DNA from: an uncultured Kushneria sp.
GTDB taxonomy: Bacteria; Pseudomonadota; Gammaproteobacteria; Pseudomonadales; Halomonadaceae
DNA: 64,000 nucleotides
Assembly: GCF_947497025.1 (NCBI RefSeq)
Contig: NZ_CANMFC010000001.1
Location: 310,001 to 374,000 of the forward strand
Direction: 5' to 3'
The notes beneath the pieces were generated by a model. The model saw only the letters and a program-made list of their open reading frames with translations, ran no database searches and was not told the DNA's origin. Positions 40,364 through 49,752 of this stretch are shown one piece after another; within the stretch, counting starts at the first letter, position 1; every line of letters starts with the position of its first letter. The position numbers were made by a program, and so were the translations under genes.

Positions 40364-41365
40364 ATGACGCTTCGTGTCGCAATCAACGGGTTCGGACGTA
40401 TCGGACGTAACACCTTTCGCGCACTTTATGAAAGTGGTTATCGTGACCGTATCGAAGTCGTGGCCATCAATGATCTGGGCGACCCGGCGCTGAACGCGCT
40501 GCTGCTTGAAAACGATAGTACGCACGGCCATTTCAATGCCGATATTACCCATGATGATGAAAGTTTTACCGTCAACGGTGACCGTGTTCGCATTCTCTCC
40601 GAGCGTGATCCAGCCAAACTTCCGTGGGGCGATCTGAATGTGGATCTGGTCATGGAATGCACGGGTATCTTCACCAAGCGCGAGGCCGCGGCCAAGCATA
40701 TCGAAGCCGGTGCCAAGCGGGTTCTGATCTCCGGTCCGAGCGGTGATGCCGATGCCACCATCGTCTTCGGTGTCAACGAGCAGGTGCTGGAAGCCGGCCA
40801 TACGGTGGTTTCCAATGCTTCATGCACTACCAACTGCCTGGCGCCGGTAGCCAAGGCCCTCAACGATACCGTGGGTATCGAGACCGGTCTGATGAATACC
40901 ATCCACGCCTACACCAACGATCAGAACCTGTCGGACGTTTATCACTCCGACCCGTTCCGCGCCCGCAGCGCGACCCAGTCGATGATTCCGACCAAGACCG
41001 GTGCGGCCTCGGCCGTGGCCAAGGTGCTGCCCGAGCTTGATGGCAAGCTGGATGGCTTTGCCATTCGCGTGCCGGTTATCAACGTCTCGGTCGTGGATCT
41101 GACCTTTACGGCTTCTCGCGATACCAGCCGTGACGAGATCAATCAAATCATGCGCGATGCTGCCGCGAAGTCGGGTGTTTTGAACATCAACGAGAAGCCG
41201 CTGGTCTCGATCGATTTCAACCACAACCCCAGCTCTTCGACCTTTGACACCAACCACACACGTGTCAACGGCCGGCTGGTCAAGGTCATGTCCTGGTACG
41301 ACAACGAGTGGGGCTTCTCCAACCGTATGCTCGATACGGCACTGGCCATGGGCAAAACCCTCTAA
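40364..41365 (+). CDS. gap: Type I glyceraldehyde-3-phosphate dehydrogenase
   Basis: [45 protein letters not shown]. Confidence 0.97.
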   Translation: MTLRVAINGFGRIGRNTFRALYESGYRDRIEVVAINDLGDPALNALLLENDSTHGHFNADITHDDESFTVNGDRVRILSERDPAKLPWGDLNVDLVMECTGIFTKREAAAKHIEAGAKRVLISGPSGDADATIVFGVNEQVLEAGHTVVSNASCTTNCLAPVAKALNDTVGIETGLMNTIHAYTNDQNLSDVYHSDPFRARSATQSMIPTKTGAASAVAKVLPELDGKLDGFAIRVPVINVSVVDLTFTASRDTSRDEINQIMRDAAAKSGVLNINEKPLVSIDFNHNPSSSTFDTNHTRVNGRLVKVMSWYDNEWGFSNRMLDTALAMGKTL

Positions 41366-41415
41366 TCCGTTTCTCGCAGTACTATTGCAGTACCATTATG
41401 GTATCGCGATATCAA

Positions 41416-41440
41416 AGGACGCCTTCGGGCGTCCTTTTTT
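41416..41440 (+). terminator. Rho-independent terminator downstream of gap
   Basis: GGACGCC-TTCG-GGCGTCC-TTTTTT. Confidence 0.92.
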
Positions 41441-41468
41441 GACCCATCATCGTTTTCAAGGAGGAGAC

Positions 41469-42149
41469 ATGACACAAACACTATTGGCCTTTGATGTGTA
41501 CGGCACATTGATCAATCCGAATGCCATGGCTGAGGTGCTGCGGCCCACGCTGGGCGAACAGGCAGAGAGCGTGGCAGCCCAGTGGCGTGCCAGTCAGTTG
41601 CAGCTTTCCTTTCGTCGCGGGCTCATGGGACGCTACGTTGAATTCTCGGTTTGTACGCGCGATGCCCTTGACGTAGCCATTGCCGCGCAAGAGGTCAATG
41701 TGGACTCAAGTACCCGTGATGACTGGATGGCGGCCTATTCACGCCTGCCCGCCTTTGAAGAAGTCGATGGCGCGCTGGCATCGCTGGTATCTGCCGGCTA
41801 TCGCTGTGTAGCCTTCTCCAATGGCACTGAAAAGGCCATGCAGGAGGTGCTTCAAAATGCAGGGCTGGCCCATCATTTTGAAGCGCTGGTCAGTGTCGAT
41901 GACATCAAGCGCTTCAAGCCTGACCCGGTGGTTTATCACCACCTGTCACGCCGCATGAAGGTGGCTCATGACAATGCCTGGCTGGTCTCGAGCAATAACT
42001 GGGATATTCAGGGCGCGCGCCATGCCGGTTTGAAGGCCGCCTGGATTCATCGTGACCGAACGGCCCTGATAGAAGACCCGTCCCTGGCCCCCAATCTTGA
42101 AGTCGACAAACTGGATGAGCTGACCGATAAGCTTGCGGGCATGCGTTGA
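41469..42149 (+). CDS. Haloacid dehalogenase type II (HAD superfamily)
   Basis: LLAFDVYGTLINP; VAFSNGTEKAMQEVLQNAGLAHHFEALVSVDDIKRFKPDPVVYHHLS; ATG after GGAGGAGAC. Confidence 0.92.
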   Translation: MTQTLLAFDVYGTLINPNAMAEVLRPTLGEQAESVAAQWRASQLQLSFRRGLMGRYVEFSVCTRDALDVAIAAQEVNVDSSTRDDWMAAYSRLPAFEEVDGALASLVSAGYRCVAFSNGTEKAMQEVLQNAGLAHHFEALVSVDDIKRFKPDPVVYHHLSRRMKVAHDNAWLVSSNNWDIQGARHAGLKAAWIHRDRTALIEDPSLAPNLEVDKLDELTDKLAGMR

Positions 42150-42335
42150 TATCGGGTAATGATCAGGGCGTTTATCGGCCCTGATTTTCGATGTTGACTG
42201 CCCCGGGGAAGACACGGGTGTCGCAGTATGGCGACAATTTAATTGACAAATAACCTGTGTTCTGATCAGTTGGTTATGTTAAGGTTGCGCTCTAAATCAC
42301 ATAAATTGTCAACCTTGAATTAATTATCTGTCCGC

Positions 42336-42713
42336 GTGCAGCAATGCATCCGAAATGACTGCCGTTCAATGGCAGCAACAGGTCAGCCAGCCATGCCATA
42401 TGTATCCAGGAAACAATGTGTCAGCGGTGTGCATCAGCTTTTGGGGTCAACACTGAGAGATGCACGTCGGGAACGGCAGGGGCGTATCGTTGGTATTGAT
42501 CAGACGCGGGAGCATCCGGTCATCGATGTGATCTGGCAGGGACAGCCCCGCGCCGAGCGCATCATCATTACCTGCGATCAGCTTCGCGATCTGGTCAAGG
42601 CAAGTCTGGCGCGCGCTGCAACAGATCTGCAAAAGACCACTTCGACAGACATCACAGGCGAGCCGTCACACGATAAAAGCCTGATTCTTCTGACCGAGCA
42701 GCGGCGCGCCTGA
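42336..42713 (+). CDS. Hypothetical protein
   Basis: 125-codon ORF followed by a terminator; no family recognised; start uncertain. Confidence 0.45.
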   Translation: MQQCIRNDCRSMAATGQPAMPYVSRKQCVSGVHQLLGSTLRDARRERQGRIVGIDQTREHPVIDVIWQGQPRAERIIITCDQLRDLVKASLARAATDLQKTTSTDITGEPSHDKSLILLTEQRRA

Positions 42714-42738
42714 GTCACCCCAGAAATTTCTGTTCCTG

Positions 42739-42774
42739 AAAAGGGGCTTCGCCAGTCATGGTGAGGCCCCTTTT
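42739..42774 (+). terminator. Rho-independent terminator-like hairpin
   Basis: AAAAGGGGC...GCCCCTTTT. Confidence 0.75.
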
Positions 42775-42880
42775 CTCATGATGACCATCAACACAATAAT
42801 ATCAGCATGCGTTATGTCTTCTTATACTGATAACAACAATGAGGTCACATAACGCGTTTATAACAGCACAGGGGAATTTC

Positions 42881-43720
42881 ATGAGAACCATGTTTCTGGG
42901 ACTCGGCATGGGATTGATGCTGGCCAGCGTCAATACCTGGGGGGATGAGGGCACTCCGGGGCGAATGGGCCCGAAGGTTGAAACGCAGACGCTGACCTAT
43001 AGCGTGGACGGCGAGCAGTACACCGGTTATCTGGCCCGTGATACCGAGAAGGAGGGCAAGCGCCCGCTGGTACTGGTGGTCCACGAGTGGTGGGGGCTGA
43101 GCGACTACATTCGACATCGTACCGAGCAGCTGGCTGCGCTGGGCTATGTGGCCTTTGCCGTCGACATGTATGGCAGTGGCAAAACGGCCACGCATCCTGA
43201 TGAGGCCGGCAGCTTTTCAAAGGCGGTCATGAGTGACTGGCCCGGTGCTCGCCACAATCTCGAAACGGCTATCGACGCCCTCAGGGACCAGCAGGGAGTG
43301 GATGCCTCGCGGATGGCCATCATCGGCTACTGTTTCGGCGGCGGTATCGCCCTCAATGCCGCGCTTGATGGCATGCCGTTCAAGGCAGCGGTCAGCTTTC
43401 ACGGCAGTCCGGGGCAGGTGGTGGAAACCCCCAGCCATTTTGATGGGCGGGTCATCATTCAGAATGGCCTGAATGATCAGATGGTGGCGCAGTCGGCGCT
43501 CAAGTCACTGCTGGAGACCTTTGAGAGTGTGGAGACCGATGCCACGCTGATTCAGTACCCCGATGCCATGCACGCCTTTGCCAATCCGTATGCCGATGCA
43601 AAGGCTCGGGAGTTCGATTTGCCGCTGGCCTACAATGCTGCAGCCGATGCTGCCAGCTGGCAGGTCATGCTCAACGTGTTCAACAAGGTGTTTGCCGCGC
43701 CGCAGGCCAGCGCCAAGTAG
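42881..43720 (+). CDS. Dienelactone hydrolase family protein, secreted
   Basis: Signal peptide; PLVLVVHEWWGLSDYIRHRTEQLAALGYVAFAVDMYG; GYCFGGGIAL nucleophile elbow. Confidence 0.93.
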   Translation: MRTMFLGLGMGLMLASVNTWGDEGTPGRMGPKVETQTLTYSVDGEQYTGYLARDTEKEGKRPLVLVVHEWWGLSDYIRHRTEQLAALGYVAFAVDMYGSGKTATHPDEAGSFSKAVMSDWPGARHNLETAIDALRDQQGVDASRMAIIGYCFGGGIALNAALDGMPFKAAVSFHGSPGQVVETPSHFDGRVIIQNGLNDQMVAQSALKSLLETFESVETDATLIQYPDAMHAFANPYADAKAREFDLPLAYNAAADAASWQVMLNVFNKVFAAPQASAK

Positions 43721-43736
43721 ATCAGCGCCACTCGTT

Positions 43737-43776
43737 AAAAGGGGCCGGCACGGTGCATACCGTGCCGGCCCCTTTT
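43737..43776. terminator. Bidirectional rho-independent terminator
   Basis: Perfect GGGGCCGGCACGGT-GCAT-ACCGTGCCGGCCCC with A/T flanks between convergent genes. Confidence 0.93.
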
Positions 43777-43793
43777 TCTGATCGCCTTGCGGA

Positions 43794-44975
43794 CTACTGA
43801 GGCAGTGACAGAATGCGGCGTGCGAGATGAATCATGCTCGGATCGCCGGTGTTCTTGGCGCGAATATCGGAGAGCTTGACGACCGGCAGCCACTGATCCC
43901 CTTCGGGGCGGGTTTCGGTCATCTTGACCACCATGTTCATCGGCTTGAGGCCGACATCATTGGTGAAATTGGTACCGATACCGAACGACATGCCGATGCG
44001 GCCTTCACAAAAGCGGGTGATTTTCTCGACCTTGTGGGTGTCGAGAGCGTCGGAAAAGATGATGGTCTTGCTGCGCGGGTCGATGCCGTAGTGCTCGTAG
44101 TGATCGATGGTGGCCTTGGCGAATTCGATGGGGTCACCGCTGTCATGACGAATCCCGTCAAACAGCTTGGCAAACATCTTGTCGAAGCCTTCAAAAAAGA
44201 CCTGCGTGGTGAAGGTGTCCGACAGCGCGATGCCCAGGTCGCCACGATAGACCTCGACCCAGTTCTCCAGTGCCAGGGTATTGGCCATCTTGAAGCCAAA
44301 ACGGGCGGCGTGGAACATGAACCACTCGTGAGCATGCGTGCCCAGCGGCTTGACCCCGTGGCGATGGGCCATGTGCACGTTGCTGGTGCCGGTAAAGGTG
44401 CTGCCGCCGTAGCGCTTGAGGGTGCTGACCACCAGGTCGTGCACCTCGTAGGAGTGACGCCTGCGGGTGCCGAACTCGGCAATGCGCACGCCCAGTTCGC
44501 CGTAGTGCTCGATCTTTTCGCGCGTGCGCTGGGCGACCAGCTCATCGCTGTCGCGCTGTTCTTCGAGCATCTCGTACCAGATCTGACTGATCAGCGTCAT
44601 CAGCGGCACTTCCCAGAGAATGGTGCGATACCACAGTCCCTCGATGGTGACGCTGAGCACTTCGCCCTGCTGATCGATGGTGACCTCATGGGGCTTGTAA
44701 CGAAAGCCCTCCAGAAAATCATGATAGGTCGGGTCGAGATAGGGGCAGGTGATCTCCAGAAAATGGCGTTCCTCGCTGGTCAGCCGCAGTGCGGCCATGG
44801 CATCTACCTGCTCCCTGAGCCGTTCGCCAAAGCCGGGCGGGAAGGCATGCTCGCCACGATTGATAAAGCTGTAGCGTGCATGAGCGTTGGGAAACAGTTT
44901 CACCACGGCGTTTTGCATGGTGAACTTGTAGAAGTCATTATCAAGGATCGAATGCAGCATTGAGCGAGTCGGCAT
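43794..44975 (-). CDS. pncB: Nicotinate phosphoribosyltransferase
   Basis: LDNDFYKFTMQNAVVKLFPNAHARYSFINRG; GTSNVHMAHRHGVKPLGTHAHEWFM. Confidence 0.96.
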   Translation of the reverse strand: MPTRSMLHSILDNDFYKFTMQNAVVKLFPNAHARYSFINRGEHAFPPGFGERLREQVDAMAALRLTSEERHFLEITCPYLDPTYHDFLEGFRYKPHEVTIDQQGEVLSVTIEGLWYRTILWEVPLMTLISQIWYEMLEEQRDSDELVAQRTREKIEHYGELGVRIAEFGTRRRHSYEVHDLVVSTLKRYGGSTFTGTSNVHMAHRHGVKPLGTHAHEWFMFHAARFGFKMANTLALENWVEVYRGDLGIALSDTFTTQVFFEGFDKMFAKLFDGIRHDSGDPIEFAKATIDHYEHYGIDPRSKTIIFSDALDTHKVEKITRFCEGRIGMSFGIGTNFTNDVGLKPMNMVVKMTETRPEGDQWLPVVKLSDIRAKNTGDPSMIHLARRILSLPQ

Positions 44976-45100
44976 CTCTGTTGATGACCATTTAAACGAT
45001 AGCTTGACAGCATAGCGCAGCCGCTACGCTGACTCCATCCCGAAGCGTTGACACAAGGCCTGACCCTGGCGCGTCAGGACCTTCTATTCTTTACCCCTGT

Positions 45101-45138
45101 CACTATCCTGTACCGCTATCACTATCCTGTACCCCTAT
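45101..45138. repeat. Two tandem 19-bp repeats
   Basis: CACTATCCTGTACCGCTAT / CACTATCCTGTACCCCTAT, 18/19 identical. Confidence 0.85.
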
Positions 45139-45162
45139 CATGCATCTGGCTGGAGAAGCGCC

Positions 45163-46302
45163 ATGAGTCTCGATATTCGCGATATCGGTGCAATGGCCGA
45201 TATCGATGCGCAGCAATGGAATGCGCTGGCAGGTTCGGATTATCCCTTCATCCGTCATGAATTTCTCAACGCTCTGGAAGTGACCGGGGCTGTCTGTGCG
45301 CGCACCGGCTGGACCCCGCATCATCTGACGATCTGGCAGGGCGATCGGCTGGTCGGCGCCATGCCGCGTTATCTCAAGGATCACTCCTGGGGCGAGTATG
45401 TCTTTGACTGGCAGTGGGCCGATGCCTGGGAGCGGGCCGGCGGCGAGTACTATCCAAAGCAGTTGAGCGCCATTCCCTTTACACCGGCCACCGGTCCACG
45501 CCTGCTGCTCGCCGACAACATCGATACCGATGATGCCCTGATCATGATGGCCGAGCATCTTGAAAGTACGGGGCTGTTGTCATGGCATCTGCTGTTTCCG
45601 GAAGCGGCGCTGGCGCATCAATGGCGCCAGCACTGGCCCGAGCTGCTCGAGCGCAGCGGCATGCAGTATCACTGGTTTGATCGTGACTATGGCGATTTCG
45701 AGGGGTTTCTGGGGGCCATGACCTCGAAACGGCGCAAGGAAGTGCGCCGGGAGCGGCGCCGCGTGGCCGAGCAGGGACTGAGCATGCGACGTCTGGTGGG
45801 GCGAGACATCGACCGGACTGCCATCAAGCACTTTTATCGCTGTTATCAGATTACTTATATGGAGCATGGCCAGCGCGGCTATCTGGACATCAATTTCTTC
45901 TACCGTTTGCTGCAGGACATGCCCGATGCCCTGGTACTGATTCAGGCGCTGGATGAAACATCGCGACCCGTGGCCGCAGCGCTGTGTCTGCGCGGGTCGA
46001 CTACGCTCTATGGACGCTACTGGGGCAGCGAGGTCGAGGCCAGCTGCCTGCATTTCGAAGCCTGCTACTATCAGGGTATCGAGCACTGTCTGGCCGCCGG
46101 GCTGTCACGTTTTGATCCGGGCACCCAGGGAGAGCACAAGATTGCCCGGGGTTTTGAGCCGATTGCCATCCGCTCACTGCACTGGCTGGCCCATGACGGG
46201 TTTCGCGATGCCGTGGCGGAGTTTCTGGGGCGAGAAGACACCGCCATGCAACAGATGCGCCTCGAAGCAGCTGCCATGCTGCCCTTTCGACGCGAGCGCT
46301 GA
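45163..46302 (+). CDS. FemAB/GNAT-like (DUF482/peptidogalycan biosynthesis-type) protein
   Basis: PHHLTIWQGDRLVGAMPRYLKDHSWGEYVFDWQWADAWERAGGEYYPKQLSAIPFTPATGPRLL typical of family. Confidence 0.9.
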   Translation: MSLDIRDIGAMADIDAQQWNALAGSDYPFIRHEFLNALEVTGAVCARTGWTPHHLTIWQGDRLVGAMPRYLKDHSWGEYVFDWQWADAWERAGGEYYPKQLSAIPFTPATGPRLLLADNIDTDDALIMMAEHLESTGLLSWHLLFPEAALAHQWRQHWPELLERSGMQYHWFDRDYGDFEGFLGAMTSKRRKEVRRERRRVAEQGLSMRRLVGRDIDRTAIKHFYRCYQITYMEHGQRGYLDINFFYRLLQDMPDALVLIQALDETSRPVAAALCLRGSTTLYGRYWGSEVEASCLHFEACYYQGIEHCLAAGLSRFDPGTQGEHKIARGFEPIAIRSLHWLAHDGFRDAVAEFLGREDTAMQQMRLEAAAMLPFRRER

Positions 46303-46370
46303 TCGTTTGACATGCAAGCCACTGATCCTCGGTGGTGACCGATTTCCTGTATTCATGTCGTGGAGAAATA

Positions 46371-46943
46371 ATGAAAATCTTGTATCGCAGTATGTGGATG
46401 GCAGCCTGTCTGGCGCTGGCGGGCGGGGGTATGGCGCCGATGGTGCAGGCTCAGTCAGGGGGTCAGAACGCGCCTCAGCAGCAACCGGGCGACATTACCG
46501 ACCACGAAGATCAGACGCTTCTGGAAACGCTCAAGGCCAACGGCGATTTCACTACGCTGGTGAAGGCCCTCAATGAAGCCGGCATGAGTGACATGCTTGA
46601 CGACAACGGTCCCTACACCATCTTTGCACCGACCGATGAAGCCTTCGCGCGGCTGCCTCAGAGCGAACGTCAGGCGCTGCTTGGCGGGGAACACGAGGAG
46701 TGGCTTGAAAAGGTGTTGAAGTATCACATGCTGCCGGGCACGGTGCCGGCCAGTGAGTTCAGGGTGTTGGGCCGCCCCCAGGCCCTGGTGGGACAGCTCG
46801 GTCTGGACGTGCAGGACGGCCAGTACCGGGTCAACGATATTCCCGTCGATCGACAGGAAATTCGCGCGCACAATGGCATTATTCATCCCATCAAGGGCGT
46901 GCTGACCCCCTGGGATGCCACCGGTCTGCGGCCGGATTCCTGA
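46371..46943 (+). CDS. Fasciclin (FAS1) domain secreted protein
   Basis: Signal peptide; GPYTIFAPTDEAFARLP ... IIHPIKGVLTP. Confidence 0.93.
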   Translation: MKILYRSMWMAACLALAGGGMAPMVQAQSGGQNAPQQQPGDITDHEDQTLLETLKANGDFTTLVKALNEAGMSDMLDDNGPYTIFAPTDEAFARLPQSERQALLGGEHEEWLEKVLKYHMLPGTVPASEFRVLGRPQALVGQLGLDVQDGQYRVNDIPVDRQEIRAHNGIIHPIKGVLTPWDATGLRPDS

Positions 46944-46955
46944 GCCTCGGGACCT

Positions 46956-47981
46956 CTAGCCCAGCGGCCCCTGCATCAGCGGTGACAGTGCCGTATCAGG
47001 GGCACTGATCAAAAGAGCGATGCCCAAAAGCGTGATCAGCGCACCGCCCAGCAGGGCGAGAAGATACCCCAGCCCCAGAGGGCGTCGCTGATCGGTTCGC
47101 TGAAAAAGATGGGTCATTAGTCTGCGGGCCATTACCGTCAGGGCGGCCAGAACGGAGGTCGACAGCGCCGTGCCCACTGACATGGCCAGTACCGCCAGCA
47201 CCCCGGCCCACCAGAAGCCCAGCATGGCCGCGACGCCAAGCACCATGACTGCGCCACTGCATGGGCGCAGGCTGATTGAAAGGATGGCCGCTGTCATCTC
47301 GCGCCAGCGTCGGCCGCTGGTCATGGGGTCAATGTGGTAGGTTCGCCCGCAGTGACAGGGGCCATTGCCGACGTGGTTCAACGGCGTCACAACGCTGGTT
47401 CCGGCAGGCTGTGTCGGGGTCAGCCGCAGGATGCCGGGCTGAACGGTATCCTCGGATGATGCCGACAGGGGCGCCTTGCTCTGAAGGCCGCGACCGGCGC
47501 GCACCATGAGCCAGAGCCCCAGTGCCGTGACAGCGGCAAAGCTTGCCTTCTCGATCCAGACGGTGCCGGCCATCGCCTCCCGGGTCAGCCAGCCAAATCC
47601 CAGTACCAGAATCGTGACCATGACAATGGCTACCACGCCCTGAAGCAGGGCAGCGCTGGCGGTCATGATCAGCCCCCGCAGCAGGGCCGCGCGCTGGGTC
47701 AGCAGATAGGTCGCCACGACCGCCTTGCCATGACCGGGTCCGAGGGCGTGAAAAACGCCATAGCCCAGGCTCAGCACGATCAGATCCAGCCAGTCCCCTG
47801 CGCCTTCACGCCGGGAGAGCGCCATCATGGCGCTGGCCAGCCCCCGATGCAGCGTACGCTGCTGTGTGATGATCTCACCGACCAGCGGTTGCCAGAGTCC
47901 CTGACCGATCGTCGACAGCAGCAGCCCCGCCAGTACGATGACAGCAAGCGTTATCCACACCGGTTTCAAATATCCTGACAC
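46956..47981 (-). CDS. Nickel/cobalt (NicO/RcnA-like) transporter
   Basis: GLASAMMALSRREGAGDWLDLIVLSLGYGVFHALGPGHGKAVVATYLL; LRPCSGAVMVLG. Confidence 0.88.
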   Translation of the reverse strand: MSGYLKPVWITLAVIVLAGLLLSTIGQGLWQPLVGEIITQQRTLHRGLASAMMALSRREGAGDWLDLIVLSLGYGVFHALGPGHGKAVVATYLLTQRAALLRGLIMTASAALLQGVVAIVMVTILVLGFGWLTREAMAGTVWIEKASFAAVTALGLWLMVRAGRGLQSKAPLSASSEDTVQPGILRLTPTQPAGTSVVTPLNHVGNGPCHCGRTYHIDPMTSGRRWREMTAAILSISLRPCSGAVMVLGVAAMLGFWWAGVLAVLAMSVGTALSTSVLAALTVMARRLMTHLFQRTDQRRPLGLGYLLALLGGALITLLGIALLISAPDTALSPLMQGPLG

Positions 47982-48627
47982 TTGATCACTCCGGTGTCGG
48001 CAAAAAGCCGGCCAATGCCCTCGGGCGTCTCTCCGGTCACATCAATGGCGGATACGTCGGCCACGACGGCAGGGTCCGGGTCGGCGTGTATCACCTCGCC
48101 ATGACACTGCGAGGGGCATTGACCAGTTCAATGGGCCGCTCGGTCTGATCGTCATACAAAAACTCGATGAAATAGGTGTCATCGTAGACTTTCCAGCGAA
48201 GCGCATCGCTCAGCGGCTGCGGCTCGGCCAGCGTCACAATGAAGGAAAACTCGACCCGATTGTCGTTCAGGCGGGTGGTGTAGTCCTCGATGCCTCTCAG
48301 GGGTATTTCCTGCTCTCCATCGTACACATGGGTCAGGTAATGCTGGGTGGCCAGATTGACCGCGATCTCGTGGCCGAGCGCATCCAAACGCTGTGCCATG
48401 CTCTCGTCACCTGCCACGCCTTCCAGACCCTCCACCATGGTCAGGCTCTGAAACGGGTCCATCTTCCATGACTGCTCAAGCGCCGTGACCCGTTGCTGAT
48501 CATCGACCATGACCGTGACGCGGTAATCGATCCAGCCGTGAGGGTGCGCCATGGCCGAGGCTGCTACCAACAAGATGACACCCCCTGTCAGCAGGACAGA
48601 TACTCGCCTGAAACGCCGGGAATTCAT
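47967..48627 (-). pseudogene. DUF1007 family protein with a frameshift near 48107-48112
   Basis: ORF ends ...VNAPRSVMAR*; alternative frame continues CHGEVIHADPDPAVVADVSAIDVTGETPEGIGRLFADTGVIKCQDI* and overlaps the NicO start. Confidence 0.78.
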
Positions 48628-48754
48628 GAGCACGCTTTTGCCTCTTCCAGTAACCGAAATGGCATGTTGCCCCAGCTCTGCGGGGGTTGCGAGAGATAAC
48701 ATCTACAGCCGGGCGTGGTTCATCAGGATGGATTAAGCAACCAGGGGTTTCTTT

Positions 48755-48770
48755 TTTAACCGTGGTTAAA
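48755..48770. promoter_or_regulatory. Candidate operator palindrome upstream of metal ABC operon
   Basis: TTTAACC-GT-GGTTAAA, 7-bp arms, 38 bp before the SitA-like start. Confidence 0.65.
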
Positions 48771-48807
48771 TAGGATTTCATGACGATACCGCCAGGGGAG
48801 ATTCGTC

Positions 48808-49752
48808 ATGATAAAAGAGATAAACGCGGCCACGATGATGGCGGCGCGCCGCCGGTTGTCAGCGGCTCGGGCCGTGGCGGTCTGGGTGGTGCCGGCGCTG
48901 ATGCTGATGTCCGGTGCAACGCTGGCCCACGAGCGCAGGACGGTAGTGGCAAGCTTCACGATCATGGCGGACATGGCCCGTCAGGTGGCCGGCGACGAGC
49001 TGGAAGTGATTTCCATTGTGCCGCCTGGCGCCGAAATTCATGAATATGCGCCCACCCCGCGCGATATCCTCAAGGCCCGACGGGCCGATCTCATCCTCTA
49101 CAACGGCATGGGGCTCGAGCGCTGGTTTCAGCGTTTTTATCAGGGCATGGACAATGTGCCTGTCGCCGTACTGACCGAGGGTATCGAACCGATTGGTCTG
49201 GGCGAAGGGCCTTACAGCGGCCATCCCAATCCTCACGCCTGGATGACCCCGCAAAACGGCCTGATCTACGTCGAGAACATTCGCCGGGCGCTGGTCGCGC
49301 TGGACCCGGCTCGGGTGGCGACTTACAACCGCAACGCCAAAGCCTACAGCGACCGGCTTGCAGCGCTGGACCAGGCGCTCAGGGACGCCTTTGCACGCAT
49401 TCCCGACGCGCAGCGCACGCTGGCGACCTGTGAAGGTGCCTTTTCCTACCTGACCCGGGAATATGACTTTCGGGAACGTTTCCTCTGGTCGGTCAACGCA
49501 GAGCAGGAGGGAACACCGCAACAGGTGCGTCGCTTGATCGATGACCTCAACGCCGATGATGTACCGGTGACCTTTTGTGAAAGCACGGTCAATGACCGGG
49601 CGATGAAGCAGGTGACCTCTGAAACCGGCGCGCGCTACGGCGGTACGTTGTATGTCGACTCACTGACCCGTGACGACGGTCCGGTCCCCGATTACGAAAC
49701 ACTTTTGCGTTACAACGCAGAGCAGATACAAAAGGGGTTTGGCCTTGAGTAA
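48808..49752 (+). CDS. Metal (Mn/Zn-type) ABC transporter substrate-binding protein, SitA/PsaA-like
   Basis: VVASFTIMADMARQVAGDELEVISIVPPGAEIHEYAPTPRDILKARRADLILYNGMGLE; HPNPHAWM. Confidence 0.94.
   Translation: MIKEINAATMMAARRRLSAARAVAVWVVPALMLMSGATLAHERRTVVASFTIMADMARQVAGDELEVISIVPPGAEIHEYAPTPRDILKARRADLILYNGMGLERWFQRFYQGMDNVPVAVLTEGIEPIGLGEGPYSGHPNPHAWMTPQNGLIYVENIRRALVALDPARVATYNRNAKAYSDRLAALDQALRDAFARIPDAQRTLATCEGAFSYLTREYDFRERFLWSVNAEQEGTPQQVRRLIDDLNADDVPVTFCESTVNDRAMKQVTSETGARYGGTLYVDSLTRDDGPVPDYETLLRYNAEQIQKGFGLE

Noticed and set aside
43827-44963. 378-aa ORF antisense to pncB
   Set aside because: Mirror of a well-conserved gene; composition-driven
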